From JAMXLO01 sp963749575 (GTDB lineage Bacteria; Pseudomonadota; Alphaproteobacteria; Acetobacterales; Acetobacteraceae): DNA of 64,000 nt. Below the pieces are notes generated by a model. It had not been told where the DNA came from. It ran no database searches and saw only the letters and a program-made list of their open reading frames with translations. This document shows positions 8,813 to 18,124 of the stretch, one piece after another. The first letter of the stretch is position 1, and the number at the start of each line of letters is the position of its first letter. Location: NCBI GenBank assembly GCA_963749575.1, contig CAVVNM010000008.1, positions 248,001 through 312,000 of the forward strand. The letters are read 5' to 3'. Made by a program: the position numbers and the translations under genes.

Positions 8813-9808
8813 CTATCCCGCCAGCCGCCCGCGGATCACGCGCTCGAACGCCCGGACCTCGGCATCCGGCATGTCGTAGCCGCCCGCCAGATCGTGCGCC
8901 GGGAACAGGAACACGTCCTCGATGCCCAACTCCTCACGCGCACGCAGCAGTCGTTCCGCGCAACGTTCCGGCGAGCCGAACAGACCAAATGCATCCGCGA
9001 TCTGGCGCGCGCGATCCTCGGGGATCGCAGCAGGATCGTCCGCCGCGTCGACCGCGAAGCCGGCGTCGGCTATCCAGCGAAGATTCGAGGCGCTCGGATA
9101 GGTGAGGAAGGGTTGACCTGGCGCGAACCAGCTCCGCACCCACCGCGCCCCGACGTCATCATCCAATCCAAGACCGAGCGTGACCACGAACACCACCGGG
9201 AAACCGGCCAGTGACCGGCCGGCCCGCCGCGCCCCCGCCGCCAGATGACGCAACGCGGCGCGGACGGCAGCAGGGTGCAGGCCGACCATCAGCAACGCAC
9301 CATCGGCCACCTCGCCTGCAAGCTCGATCATGCGTGGCCCAGCCGCAAGCAGGTACACCGGCGTCGGCGTCGCACTTCGGTTCCTCAGGCGGATCAACGT
9401 CGGACCGAAACCGACCTCACCTCCGGCGAGGAGCCGACGAAGATCGCGGATCGCTTCCCGCATCAACGCCACCGCCGCGCGGGGCTTCCCGATGCTGCGC
9501 GTTGAAATGAAGCCGGGGGCCACGGTGAGATGCGTGCGCCCCGGCGCGATTTCGTCCAGGCTGTGCGCGAGTGAGGCGAGAACCAGCTGATGCCGAACCA
9601 CGGGGCTCGAGGTGGCCGGGAACAATTGGATACGATTCGTCGCCCGGGCTGCCAGCGCCAACGCCAGGTAGACATCGCGACCACTCGAAGGATGGTCGTG
9701 GATGCCAACTCCGTCGAAGCCCGCGTCTTCACACCGCGCGACGAATGCCGCGACGTCGGGCAACGGCCGGCCGACCGGAACTCGGAGAGCGACGCGGAGC
9801 CGGGTCAT
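8813..9808 (-). CDS. LLM class flavin/F420-dependent oxidoreductase
   Basis: 331 residues in the luciferase-like TIM-barrel family. Landmarks are DAGFDGVGIHDHPSSGRDVY near the N-terminus, LAHSLDEIAPGRTHLTVAPGF, and the substrate/cofactor strand LLAAGPRMIELAGEVADGALLM, the usual A-x-G-P(R/K)-x-x-x-LAG motif. Two in-frame ATGs lie three codons apart. The inner one at 9808 is preferred because GGAGGA is nine bases upstream of it but directly abuts the outer one. The substrate is unknown. The next gene upstream is divergent. Confidence 0.88.
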   Translation of the reverse strand: MTRLRVALRVPVGRPLPDVAAFVARCEDAGFDGVGIHDHPSSGRDVYLALALAARATNRIQLFPATSSPVVRHQLVLASLAHSLDEIAPGRTHLTVAPGFISTRSIGKPRAAVALMREAIRDLRRLLAGGEVGFGPTLIRLRNRSATPTPVYLLAAGPRMIELAGEVADGALLMVGLHPAAVRAALRHLAAGARRAGRSLAGFPVVFVVTLGLGLDDDVGARWVRSWFAPGQPFLTYPSASNLRWIADAGFAVDAADDPAAIPEDRARQIADAFGLFGSPERCAERLLRAREELGIEDVFLFPAHDLAGGYDMPDAEVRAFERVIRGRLAG

Positions 9809-9856
9809 CCGACGCATTCCTCCATCCCGCGGTGCCAATGATACGGAGCCTCCTGC

Positions 9857-10579
9857 ATGAACGCGAAGCCCAGCGGTCGGACCGTGTCCATCAGGGTGAA
9901 CCAGTCGCAGCTTGTCTCCGGCCTTCTGCAGGCTCCCGATGCGCCCAAGGCTTGCCTCGTCCTGGCACATGGCGCAGGCGCTGGAATGACCCATCCGTTC
10001 ATGGCCGCTGCCGCCGTCGAACTGGTTGCCCGTGGCATCGCCACGTTGCGCTACAACTTCCTCTATATGGAGCAGGGTGCCAAACGACCGGACCCGCCAA
10101 GCGTTGCGCACGCGACTGTTCGTGCCGCCGTGGACGACGCCAGTCGGCATTTCTCCGATCTCCCGCTATTTGCCGGGGGCAAGTCGTTCGGCGGGCGGAT
10201 GACCTCGCAAGCTCAGGCTGCGTCGCCGCTTCCCGACGTTCAGGGTCTGGTATTCCTGGGATTTCCGCTACATCCCGCCGGCAAGCCGTCCGTGGATCGC
10301 GCTCGGCACCTGTCCGACGTCGGGATCCCGATGCTGTTCCTGCAGGGAACCCGCGACGCGCTCGCCCAGGCCGATCTGTTGGCGAAGGTCGTCGACGACC
10401 TCGGGCATCGCGCCACATTGCGGTTCCTGCGCGACGCGGATCATTCGTTCCACACGCCGGCACGAAGCGGACGCACAGACACGCAGGTCAAGGGCGAAGT
10501 CTTTGATGCCCTCGCCGATTGGATCACGACCCGGCCGCCGCTTCCGCCAGCTCCTCAAGTCGGCGGGCGAGCCGGGTGA
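9857..10579 (+). CDS. Alpha/beta hydrolase of the KANL3/Tex30-like family
   Basis: 240 residues. The sequence shows LVLAHGAGAGMTHPFM (oxyanion strand), a GGKSFGGRM nucleophile elbow with Ser, LQGTRDAL with the acidic residue, and a final HSF with the catalytic His (DADHSFH). The compact length and the GxKSxGGRM elbow are characteristic of this small-hydrolase family. Its biological substrate is generally unknown. Its 3' end overlaps the convergent exonuclease gene by 56 bases. GGAG lies nearby upstream of ATG 9857. Confidence 0.85.
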   Translation: MNAKPSGRTVSIRVNQSQLVSGLLQAPDAPKACLVLAHGAGAGMTHPFMAAAAVELVARGIATLRYNFLYMEQGAKRPDPPSVAHATVRAAVDDASRHFSDLPLFAGGKSFGGRMTSQAQAASPLPDVQGLVFLGFPLHPAGKPSVDRARHLSDVGIPMLFLQGTRDALAQADLLAKVVDDLGHRATLRFLRDADHSFHTPARSGRTDTQVKGEVFDALADWITTRPPLPPAPQVGGRAG

Positions 10580-11370
10580 GGTTCCATTTGCCAGCCAATG
10601 CAGCCGCCCTGTCCCAGGTGGGTATCTGATCGTCGAGTGCGGGCAGCGGCGCCGTGGTATCCATCGTCGCGATCCGCCGGTAGAGCATCAGCGCATCGGC
10701 CTGGGTGCTCAGTTGCCCCTCGGCCAAGGCATGTTCCAGCGTTCCATGCCGATGCAGCAGGGCCGCCGCACCCTTCGGACCCACGCCGCGGGCGCCCGGC
10801 AGTTTGTCCGAAGGATCGCCGCGCAGGGCGATGAAGTCAGGCACCTGGTGCGGCTCGACCCCGTAGCGCTCGCGCACTTCGGCCGGACCGATGCGCGCCA
10901 TCACCCCGGCCTTGAGTGGATGGAGAATGGTTGTGGCGGCGGAAGCAAGCTGAAACGCATCGCGATCCCCGCTGGCTACCAGCACAGTGCCCCGGCGGCA
11001 TTCCTCCGCAGCCGCAGCCGCGGCGAGGAAATCATCGGCCTCATAGCCAGACGCCTTCGCATTCGCGAAACCGCACGCCGCGACGAAATCGGGCAACACT
11101 TCCAGCTGATCTACCAGCTCGTCGGCAAAATGGCGGCCGCCTTGATAATTCGGGAACAGCTGCTGCCGGTATGTCGGCGCACCGAGCGAGTCCCCACCCG
11201 ACCAGCACGGCACGAGGCTGTTCGCTCTCGAACAGACGCAACATGAAGTTGGCAAAGCCGACGATCGCACCGCCCCCGCGATTGCCGGCCCGCCGGATCG
11301 ATTTGGGCAGGGCGTGGAACGCACGATGCGCAAACAAATCACCATCGATCACGAGCAGGGGTCGGTTCAT
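10524..11370 (-). pseudogene. 5'-3' exonuclease (PIN/H3TH, Pol I N-terminal domain-like), one-base frameshift
   Basis: The gene starts MNRPLLVIDGDLFAHRAFHALP, the metal-binding Asp strand of the FEN/5'-nuclease fold. It runs to PRAVLVGW and then, in another frame, resumes as DSLGAPTYRQQLFPNYQ, YEADDFLAA, VLVASGDRDAFQL and the H3TH block ALRGDPSDKLPGARGVGPKGAA. All acidic metal ligands are therefore present. The shift lies in a C4 run at 11192-11195 on the plus strand, where three C would restore WDSLG. A homopolymer error is a strong possibility; if real, the gene is inactivated. Removal of RNA primers or flaps is the family role. ATG 11370 lies in frame at the end of an upstream pseudogene. 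Confidence 0.8.
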
Positions 11371-11805
11371 GGCCAGGCTACCCAATTCAGGCCCGTGCGC
11401 CCGCTTGATCGCCGCGAGCACCCGCCGCGGCGTCAGCGGTGGCTTGTTGACCTCTGCGCCCATCGGTGCAAGCGCGTCGCGCACCGCGTCGGCGATCGCC
11501 GCGCGCGGGGCGACGCCGCCGCCCTCGCCCATCCCCTTCATGCCGTGTTCGGTCGCCGTCGCCTGGGTGTGAAGATGCGCGATCCGAATCGGCGGCGGTG
11601 AACACCCGGCCGCGCGCTGACGCCGGGGCGGCGATCGAGCGTATCCGGGCGTGGGCAAGTGGGCTCCGCAGAACCCGACCTCCCGGGCGCCGCGCAATGG
11701 AATGTCGGCAACCAACTGCCCGCGGCCGCGCAGGTGGCGGTCGTCCGCCTTGCGCGGCACCGAAGCGCCCATACCGCGACGTTCGTCGGATGGTCTATCG
11801 GCCAT
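11371..11805 (-). pseudogene. Collapsed remnant of a xanthine/CO dehydrogenase-type molybdopterin subunit
   Basis: The N-terminus (GMGASVPRKADDRHLRGRGQ, then VADIPLRGAREVGF) is that of the large molybdopterin-binding subunit. The continuation RSPLAHARIRSIAA and VFTAAD follows after a one-base loss near 11674. The sequence then jumps, near 11590, to the family's C-terminal end: HTQATATEHGMKGMGEGG, APRAAIADAVRDALAPMG and LTPRRVLAAI. About 600 central codons, including the cofactor-binding domains, are missing. A proper GGGAGGCC ribosome site still precedes ATG 11805. It cannot be functional. The intact relative at 18125-20231 is only weakly similar and belongs to another subfamily. Confidence 0.8.
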
Positions 11806-12129
11806 CGTGGCCTCCCGGATAGTGCCGCCCCGGCTGTGCTCGCTGTGGTCGCCTGCGGCGGATTTGCTGTCGTCGCGAAGCTATAGTGGAGCCAGACGCA
11901 AGCGCCAGGCGCGGGTACGATAGTCGCAGCGCCACCGAAGCGCGACAGCATCCCGCCGGCCGCCCCGGAAGGACGGCAGCAGGTGGGCAGCCATGCACCC
12001 AATCCGGTTGAAGCGTGGGCAACTTCCGCCTAGGGTTGTCGACGGGAAAGGCCCCTAGCCACAGGACAATATCGCTGGCATTGAGGCCGCGCGTCGGTGC
12101 GCCCGCGCACCGAGTGAGAGGAGTCCGAA
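11806..12129. other. Intergenic region upstream of the oxidoreductase operon
   Basis: About 320 bases between the divergent molybdopterin remnant and the TTG start at 12130. Only overlapping GC-rich frames without recognisable content are present. It should contain the operon promoter; none was identified by eye. Confidence 0.4.
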
Positions 12130-13926
12130 TTGCAGCCGACCGATATTGGGAACCCCGACTACTTCCATAAGGTGGTCGACTGCCAATGGGCGTGTCCCGC
12201 CCACACGCCGGTGCCGGAATACATCCGACTGATCGCCGACGGCCGCTATGCCGACGCGTTCATGATCAACTGGAATTCCAACGTCTTCCCCGGCATTCTT
12301 GGGCGCACATGTGACCGCCCGTGCGAGCCGGCCTGCCGCCGCGGGCGGGTGGAAGAGGAGCCGGTGGCGATCTGCCGCCTCAAGCGCGTCGCCGCCGACT
12401 ACAAGGGTGACATCCGCCACCGCCTGCCCCGCCCGGCTGAACGTTCCAACGGCAAGCGAATCGCTCTGGTGGGCGCCGGCCCCGCTTCGCTCACCGTCGC
12501 GCGCGACCTTGCCCCACTGGGCTACCAGCTGGTGCTGTTCGATTCCGACCCCCGCGCCGGCGGCATGATACGCAGTCAGATCCCCAAGTTCCGCCTCCCC
12601 GAGGAGATCATCGACGAGGAGGTCGGCTACATCACCGGCCTGGGTATGGAGCTGAGGCTTGGGCAAGGGATCGACAGCCTGAAGGCGCTCTTGGACGAGG
12701 ACTACGACGCGATCTTCGTCGGTTGCGGCGCGCCCCGCGGGCGCGACCTGCCGATCCCCGGCCGCCAAGAGGCCGCCGCCAATATCCATATCGGCATCGA
12801 CTGGCTGTCCTCGGTATCGTTCGGCCACATCGACAAGATCGGCCGCCGCGTGATCGTGCTGGGCGGCGGCAACACGGCGATGGACTGCTGCCGCTCCTCC
12901 CGTCGCCTCGGCGGCGCGGACGTCAAGGTGATCGTCCGCTCCGGCTTCGAGGAGATGAAGGCGTCGCCCTGGGAAAAGCAAGACGCGATCAGCGAGGACA
13001 TCCCGATCCTGAACATGCTGGTGCCGAAGGAGTTCACCCGCCAGGGCGGCCGGCTCACCGGCGTGATGTTCGAGACGGTCAAGGCGGAATACGACGCGCG
13101 CGGCCGGCGCCGGCTGGTGCCGACCGGCGAGCCGGACCAACACTTCGAGTGCGACGATGTCCTGGTGGCGGTCGGGCAGGAGAATGCCTTCCCGTGGATC
13201 GAGCGCGACGCGGGCATCGAGTTCGACCAGTGGGACATGCCGGTGGTCGACGAAGTGACGATGGGATCGACCAACCCGAAGGTGTTCTTCGGCGGTGACG
13301 CGGCGTTCGGCCCGAAGAATATCATCTGGGCAGTCGCGCACGGGCACCAGGCGGCGATCTCCATCCATCAGTTCTGCCAGGGCGAGAGCATACGCGAGCG
13401 GCCGCCGCCGCTGGTCAACCTGATGTCGCAGAAGATGGGCATCCACGAGTGGAGCTATGACAACGACATCTCGTTGGATCTGCGCTTCAAGGTGCCGCAT
13501 CGCGACAAGGCGATCGCGCTGCGCGATATCAAGGCCGAGGTCGAGCTGGGCTTCGACGACAAGCTCGCCTTCGCCGAGGCGCAGCGCTGCCTGAATTGCG
13601 ATGTACAGACGGTGTTCACCGATGCGCTCTGCATCGAGTGCGATGCCTGTGTCGATATCTGCCCGGTCGACTGCATCAGCTTCGTCGAGAACGGCGTCGA
13701 GGCGGAACTGCGGCTGCGGCTGAACGCGCCGGCACACAACGAGACGCAGGACCTATACGTATCCGGCCCGCTGAAGACCGGCCGGGTGATGGTGAAAGAC
13801 GAAGACGTTTGCCTGCACTGCGGCCTTTGCGCCGAGCGGTGCCCCACTGGCGCGTGGGACATGCAGCGCTTCCTTCTCGATGTGGCACAGGCGGAGCACG
13901 CATGTTGCAGTCTGCAGAACGCGTAA
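12130..13926 (+). CDS. NAD(P)-binding FAD/Fe-S oxidoreductase subunit of a 2-oxoacid oxidoreductase operon
   Basis: 598 residues related to the glutamate synthase small subunit. An N-terminal cysteine cluster domain (CPAHTPVPEY, CDRPCEPACRRG) precedes an FAD site (GAGPASL), a second nucleotide site (GGGNTAMD) and FFGGDAAFGP. Two 4Fe-4S motifs lie at the C-terminus (CIECDACVDICPVDC and CLHCGLCAERCP). The likely role is moving electrons between NAD(P)H and the alpha/beta oxidoreductase encoded immediately downstream. TTG 12130 is chosen because GAGAGGAG lies just before it. The stop overlaps the alpha-subunit start by 25 bases, so the genes are probably coupled. Confidence 0.88.
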   Translation: MQPTDIGNPDYFHKVVDCQWACPAHTPVPEYIRLIADGRYADAFMINWNSNVFPGILGRTCDRPCEPACRRGRVEEEPVAICRLKRVAADYKGDIRHRLPRPAERSNGKRIALVGAGPASLTVARDLAPLGYQLVLFDSDPRAGGMIRSQIPKFRLPEEIIDEEVGYITGLGMELRLGQGIDSLKALLDEDYDAIFVGCGAPRGRDLPIPGRQEAAANIHIGIDWLSSVSFGHIDKIGRRVIVLGGGNTAMDCCRSSRRLGGADVKVIVRSGFEEMKASPWEKQDAISEDIPILNMLVPKEFTRQGGRLTGVMFETVKAEYDARGRRRLVPTGEPDQHFECDDVLVAVGQENAFPWIERDAGIEFDQWDMPVVDEVTMGSTNPKVFFGGDAAFGPKNIIWAVAHGHQAAISIHQFCQGESIRERPPPLVNLMSQKMGIHEWSYDNDISLDLRFKVPHRDKAIALRDIKAEVELGFDDKLAFAEAQRCLNCDVQTVFTDALCIECDACVDICPVDCISFVENGVEAELRLRLNAPAHNETQDLYVSGPLKTGRVMVKDEDVCLHCGLCAERCPTGAWDMQRFLLDVAQAEHACCSLQNA

Positions 13927-15764
13927 CTGGTCTCCAGCGCGTCAACGACTTCGTCGTCAAGTTCGCCAACGTCAACGGGTCAGGTTCGGCCAGCGCGAAC
14001 GCGTTGTTCGCCAGGACGATCCTGCGCATGGGCGTGCCGGTGACGCCGCGCAACATCTTCCCGTCCAACATCCAGGGGCTGCCTACCTGGTACCAGGTGC
14101 GGGTTTCGGAGGCGGGCCATCTGGCCGCGCGCGGCGGCGGCGTCGATCTGATGGTGGCGATGAACCCGCAGACCTGGACCCAGGACGTCGCCGAGATCGT
14201 ACCGGGCGGCTATCTGTTCTATGACAACACCAAGCCGATGCCGCCGTCGAAGTTCCGCGACGACATCGTGGTGATCGGCGTGCCGCTGACCGAAATCACC
14301 AACAAGGCCTACACCGAATCCCGCCAGCGGCAGTTGTTCAAGAATATCGTCTATCTCGGCGCGCTGGCGGCGCTGCTGGAGATGGACGTGGCCGAAATAG
14401 AGCAGCTGCTGGGCGAGCAGTTCCGCGGCCGCGACAAGCTGGTGGCGGCGAATGTGCAGGCGCTGCACATGGGCCGCGACTGGGCGCTCACCCACCTGGA
14501 GTGCCCGATCGGCCTGACGCTGCGGCGCGCCAACGCAGTTGGCGACCGCATTTTCATCGAGGGCAACGCCGCTGCGGCACTCGGTGCCGTGTATGGCGGC
14601 GCGACCGTGTGCGCCTGGTATCCGATCACGCCGTCGTCGTCGCTCGCGGAGGCATTCACCCGGTACTGCAGTCGCTACCGCGTCGATCCGGAGACGAAAA
14701 AAAATAAGTTCGCCATCGTGCAGGCGGAAGACGAGCTGGCGTCGATCGGCATGGTGATCGGCGCGGCGTGGAACGGCGCACGCGCATTCACCGCCACATC
14801 GGGGCCGGGCATCTCGCTGATGCAGGAATTCGTCGGCCTGGCGTATTTCGCCGAGATCCCCGCGGTCATCTTCGACGTGCAGCGCGCGGGACCGTCCACC
14901 GGCATGCCTACGCGCACGCAGCAGACCGACATATTAAGCTGCGCCTATGCCTCGCACGGCGACACCAAGCACGTGCTGCTGTTCCCGGAAGACCCATACG
15001 AGTGCTTCGAGTTCGCCGCGCTGTCGTTCGATCTTGCCGACCGTTTGCAGACACCGATCTTCATGCTGCTCGATCTCGAGATCGGCATGAACGACCGGCT
15101 GTGCAAGCCGCTCACCTGGGACGACGGCCGCACAATGGACCGCGGCAAGGTGATGACCGAACAGGAGCTGGAGGCCGGCAAGGATTTCGGCCGCTACCTC
15201 GACGTGGACGGCGACGGCATCCCGTATCGTACCTATCCGGGCACGCATCCGACCCGCGGCGCGTTCTTCACCCGCGGCACCTCAAAGAACAGCCGCGCGC
15301 GCTACAGCGAGGAAGGCGCCGACTACGAAGAGAACATGCTGCGGCTGTTGAAGAAGTTCGACACCGCAAAGCAGCTTGTGCCACAGCCGATCGCGCGGCC
15401 GGCCAAGGAGGCGACGCGGCTGGGCGCGATCTATTTCGGCTCCACCAGCCCGGCGATGGATGAAGCCGACGAAATTCTGGCGGAACGCGGCATCCATCTC
15501 GACCTGCTGCGCGTGCGCGGCTTCCCGTTCCACCACGACGTGAAGAGCTTCATCGGCGAACATGACCAGGTCTTCGTGGTCGAGCAGAACCGTGACGGCC
15601 AATTGCGCACTCTGCTGATCAACGAACTGGAGATCGATCCGGCGAAGCTTACCCGAGTGCTGCATTTCGACGGCACGCCGATCACCGCCAGGTTCATCTC
15701 CGACGCGATCGCCGACAAGGTCGGCGAGCTCAAGGTTGTTCCGTTTCGCAAGGCTGTGCCATGA
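13902..15764 (+). CDS. 2-oxoacid:acceptor oxidoreductase, fused gamma-alpha subunit
   Basis: 620 residues. The first ~190 form a gamma domain (NDFVVKFANVNGSGSASAN and onward). From AAALGAVYGGATVCAWYPITPSSS the alpha (pyrimidine-binding) domain follows, with ATSGPGISLMQEF and RAGPSTGMPTRTQQ, and then the C-terminal domain with GSTSPAMDEA. With the beta subunit it would oxidise 2-oxoglutarate, pyruvate or a related keto acid to the acyl-CoA, or run in reverse, passing electrons to the Fe-S subunit encoded before it. The KorA-like fusion order fits a 2-oxoglutarate-type enzyme, but the substrate is not proved. An A8 run at 14697-14704 is in frame. Confidence 0.88.
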   Translation: MLQSAERVTGLQRVNDFVVKFANVNGSGSASANALFARTILRMGVPVTPRNIFPSNIQGLPTWYQVRVSEAGHLAARGGGVDLMVAMNPQTWTQDVAEIVPGGYLFYDNTKPMPPSKFRDDIVVIGVPLTEITNKAYTESRQRQLFKNIVYLGALAALLEMDVAEIEQLLGEQFRGRDKLVAANVQALHMGRDWALTHLECPIGLTLRRANAVGDRIFIEGNAAAALGAVYGGATVCAWYPITPSSSLAEAFTRYCSRYRVDPETKKNKFAIVQAEDELASIGMVIGAAWNGARAFTATSGPGISLMQEFVGLAYFAEIPAVIFDVQRAGPSTGMPTRTQQTDILSCAYASHGDTKHVLLFPEDPYECFEFAALSFDLADRLQTPIFMLLDLEIGMNDRLCKPLTWDDGRTMDRGKVMTEQELEAGKDFGRYLDVDGDGIPYRTYPGTHPTRGAFFTRGTSKNSRARYSEEGADYEENMLRLLKKFDTAKQLVPQPIARPAKEATRLGAIYFGSTSPAMDEADEILAERGIHLDLLRVRGFPFHHDVKSFIGEHDQVFVVEQNRDGQLRTLLINELEIDPAKLTRVLHFDGTPITARFISDAIADKVGELKVVPFRKAVP

Positions 15765-16817
15765 CCTTCATCCCCAAGCCGAAACTGCACCATCCGGAAC
15801 TGCCGAAGAACGCACTCGGCTACACGCGGCGCGACTATGAGGGCGCGGTGTCGACGCTATGTGCGGGGTGTGGTCACGAATTCGATCAGCGCCGCGATCG
15901 TGCGCGCGTGCTTCAACCTGGAGCTGCCACCGCATCGCATCGCCAAGCTGTCCGGCATCGGCTGCTCGTCCAAGACGCCGACCTATTTCCTTGGCGCCTC
16001 GCACGGTTTCAATTCGGTGCATGGGCGCATGCCGTCGGTGCTGACCGGTGCCAATCTGGCGAACCGCGATCTGATCTATCTCGGCGTATCCGGCGATGGC
16101 GACAGCGCCTCGATCGGCATCGGCCAGTTCGCCCACATCATGCGGCGCGGCGTGAACATGACCTACATCGTCGAGAACAACGGTGTGTACGGGCTGACCA
16201 AGGGACAGTTCTCGGCCACCTCGGACCGCGGTGCCAAGAGCCGCCGCGGCGTCGAAAACAAGGACGAGGCGATCGATCTCATCGGCATGGCGCTACAGCT
16301 CGGCGCCACCTTCGTCGCGCGCAGCTTCTCCGGCGACAAGGACCAGCTCATTCCGCTGATCGAGGCCGCACTGAAACACCAAGGCGCCGCCTTCATCGAT
16401 TGCATCTCGCCCTGTGTGGCATTCAACAACCACGAAGGCTCGCACACCAGTTTCGACTACGTGCGTGAGCACAATCTGGCGGTGAACTATCTCGACATGA
16501 TTACTGGCCGTGACGAGATCACCGTCGAGTACGCCGCCGGCACGGTGGAGCTGGTGAAGCAGCACGATGGTTCGATCCTGCGGCTGCGCAAGCTCGCCAA
16601 CGACTACGACGTACATGACCGCATTGCGGCGATGACCTATTTGCAGGAACAGCATGCCGCCGGCGAAATTGTCACGGGGCTGCTCTATGTCGATCCGGAA
16701 CCGGAAGACCTGCACCATCACATGAACACGGTGTCAACGCCCTTCAACGACCTGGACGAGATGGCATTGTGCCCGGGATCGGCGGCGTTGGAGAAGTTGA
16801 ACGCCAGTTTGCGCTAG
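15761..16817 (+). pseudogene. 2-oxoacid:acceptor oxidoreductase beta subunit (TPP-binding), one-base frameshift
   Basis: It starts MTFIPKPKLHHPELP in an ATGA overlap with the alpha subunit and reaches the conserved CAGCGH. There the frame is lost at GAATTC (15878-15883). Removing one A gives HDSISAAIVRAC, exactly the family sequence, and the remainder is intact. The TPP/Mg motif GVSGDGDSASIGIGQF and NNGVYGLTKGQFSATS are present, and translation stops at 16817. Because everything else in the operon is intact, an assembly error is likelier than a dead gene. It would bind thiamine pyrophosphate and carry out decarboxylation with the fused subunit. Confidence 0.82.
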
Positions 16818-16818
16818 T

Positions 16819-16847
16819 GTCATTGCTGCGTCGCTGCTCGCAATGAC
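16819..16847. repeat. GTCATTGC/GCAATGAC palindromic repeat
   Basis: The arms GTCATTGC and GCAATGAC flank 13 bases directly after the beta-subunit stop. The same arms recur at 55649-55696, and a decayed copy sits at 18092-18118. Dispersed palindromes of this type are common in alphaproteobacterial intergenic DNA, and in transcripts they form hairpins that may stop or protect RNA ends. Confidence 0.75.
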
Positions 16848-16870
16848 GATTTGGTAATGGGAACGCCACG

Positions 16871-18091
16871 ATGAAATTCACTCGCCGCGCCGCGGTCGGC
16901 GCAATGGCCGCCGCACCTCTTCGTCATGCCCGGCATCATACGTGCGCAGAGCACATCTAAACCCGTGCGCATCGGCCTGCTCAGCGACATGGGCGGGCCG
17001 TACCGCGATGTCGGTGGCCCCGGCAATCGGCTTGCCGTCGAATTGGCGATCGAGGATTTCGGCGGTTCGGTGCTCGGCCGGCAGATCGAGGTGCTCCAGG
17101 GCGACGATCAGAACAAGCCCGACGTGGCGAGTGCGCTGGCGCGCGAATGGATCGACAGCCAAGGCGTCGACGCGCTCGCCGACGGCGCCGCTTCATCGTC
17201 GGGTCTCGCGATCCAGCAGGTGTGCCGCGAGAAGCAGCGCATCTATCTGATCACCGGCCCGGCGACGTCGGACATGACCGGCAAGCAGTGCTCGCCATAC
17301 GGCATCCACTTCGCCTACGACACGTATGCGCTGGCGCACGGCACCGGAGCATCGCTCACCAAAGCCGGCGGCGACAGTTGGTTCTTCATCACCGCCGACT
17401 ACGCCTTCGGCTACGCGCTGGAGCGCGACACCATCGCGGCGGTGCAGGCCGCCGGCGGCAAGGTACTGGGTGCGGTCAAGGCGCCGTTGGGAACTGCGGA
17501 TTTCTCCAGCTACCTGGTGCAGGCGAAAGCCTCCGGCGCCAAGGTGTTCGGTTTCGCCAATCGGGCACGGATCTGCAGAACTGCATCAAACAGGCTGCCG
17601 AATTCGGGTTGTCACAGAGCGGCACGCGGATGGCGACGCTGCTGATGGCGATCAACGACGTGCACTCGCTGGGACAGAAGACCTGCGAAGGGCTGGTGTA
17701 CACCGACTCGTTTTACTGGGACATGACCGACAAGACGCGCGCCTGGGCGAAGCGATGGAGCACCAGGATGAACGGAATGGTGCCCGGCCTGCTGCACGCT
17801 GCCAATTACTGCGCAGCAACGCATTGGCTAAAGGCGGTGAAGGCCGCCGGAACCACGGATGCCGGAGAAGTCGTGGCGAAGATGAAGTCGACACCGGTCA
17901 ATGACATGTACAACACCGACGTGAAGGTTCGCGAGGACGGCCGGGTGATGCACGTGATGCATCTGTGGCAGGTCAAGACCGTGGCCGAGTTGAAGTATCC
18001 CTTTGACTACTGCAAGGAAGTCGTCTCGATCCCGCCTGATCAGGCATGGCGTCCGCTCGCCGATGGTGGCTGCCCGCTGGTGAAAGCCTGA
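16871..18091 (+). pseudogene. ABC transporter substrate-binding protein (branched-chain amino acid type), two frameshifts
   Basis: A type I periplasmic binding protein of about 405 residues. The leader MKFTRRAAVGAMAAA has a twin-arginine-like start. The frame breaks near 16909 and resumes as FVMPGIIRAQS, VRIGLLSDMGGPYRD and then FGGSVLGRQIEVLQGDDQNKPD. A second break near 17564 separates KVFGFAN from SGTDLQNCIKQAAEFG; one missing base (T or C) explains it. The rest, including the YDTYALAHG and DSFYWD regions, is intact to the stop at 18091. The two indels are single bases, so they could be sequencing errors. No permease genes adjoin it. Confidence 0.8.
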
Positions 18092-18118
18092 CTGTCGCTG
18101 CGCCCTTCGCAATGACAG
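18092..18118. repeat. Degenerate copy of the GCAATGAC palindrome between convergent genes
   Basis: Outer arms CTGTC and GACAG and inner arms TGCG and CGCA enclose CCCTT. The right half, CGCAATGACAG, matches the other copies while the left half has diverged. It lies between convergent stops and may act as a bidirectional transcription end. Confidence 0.5.
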
Positions 18119-18124
18119 CCTGCT

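Noticed and set aside
12055..13737. 560-codon minus-strand frame opposite the FAD/Fe-S subunit
   Set aside because: Antisense shadow; the plus-strand protein has complete cofactor motifs.
14697..14704. A8 run in the alpha subunit as a programmed frameshift site
   Set aside because: The normal frame continues correctly through it to the family C-terminus and there is no useful product in the alternative frames; it is only a slippage-prone run.
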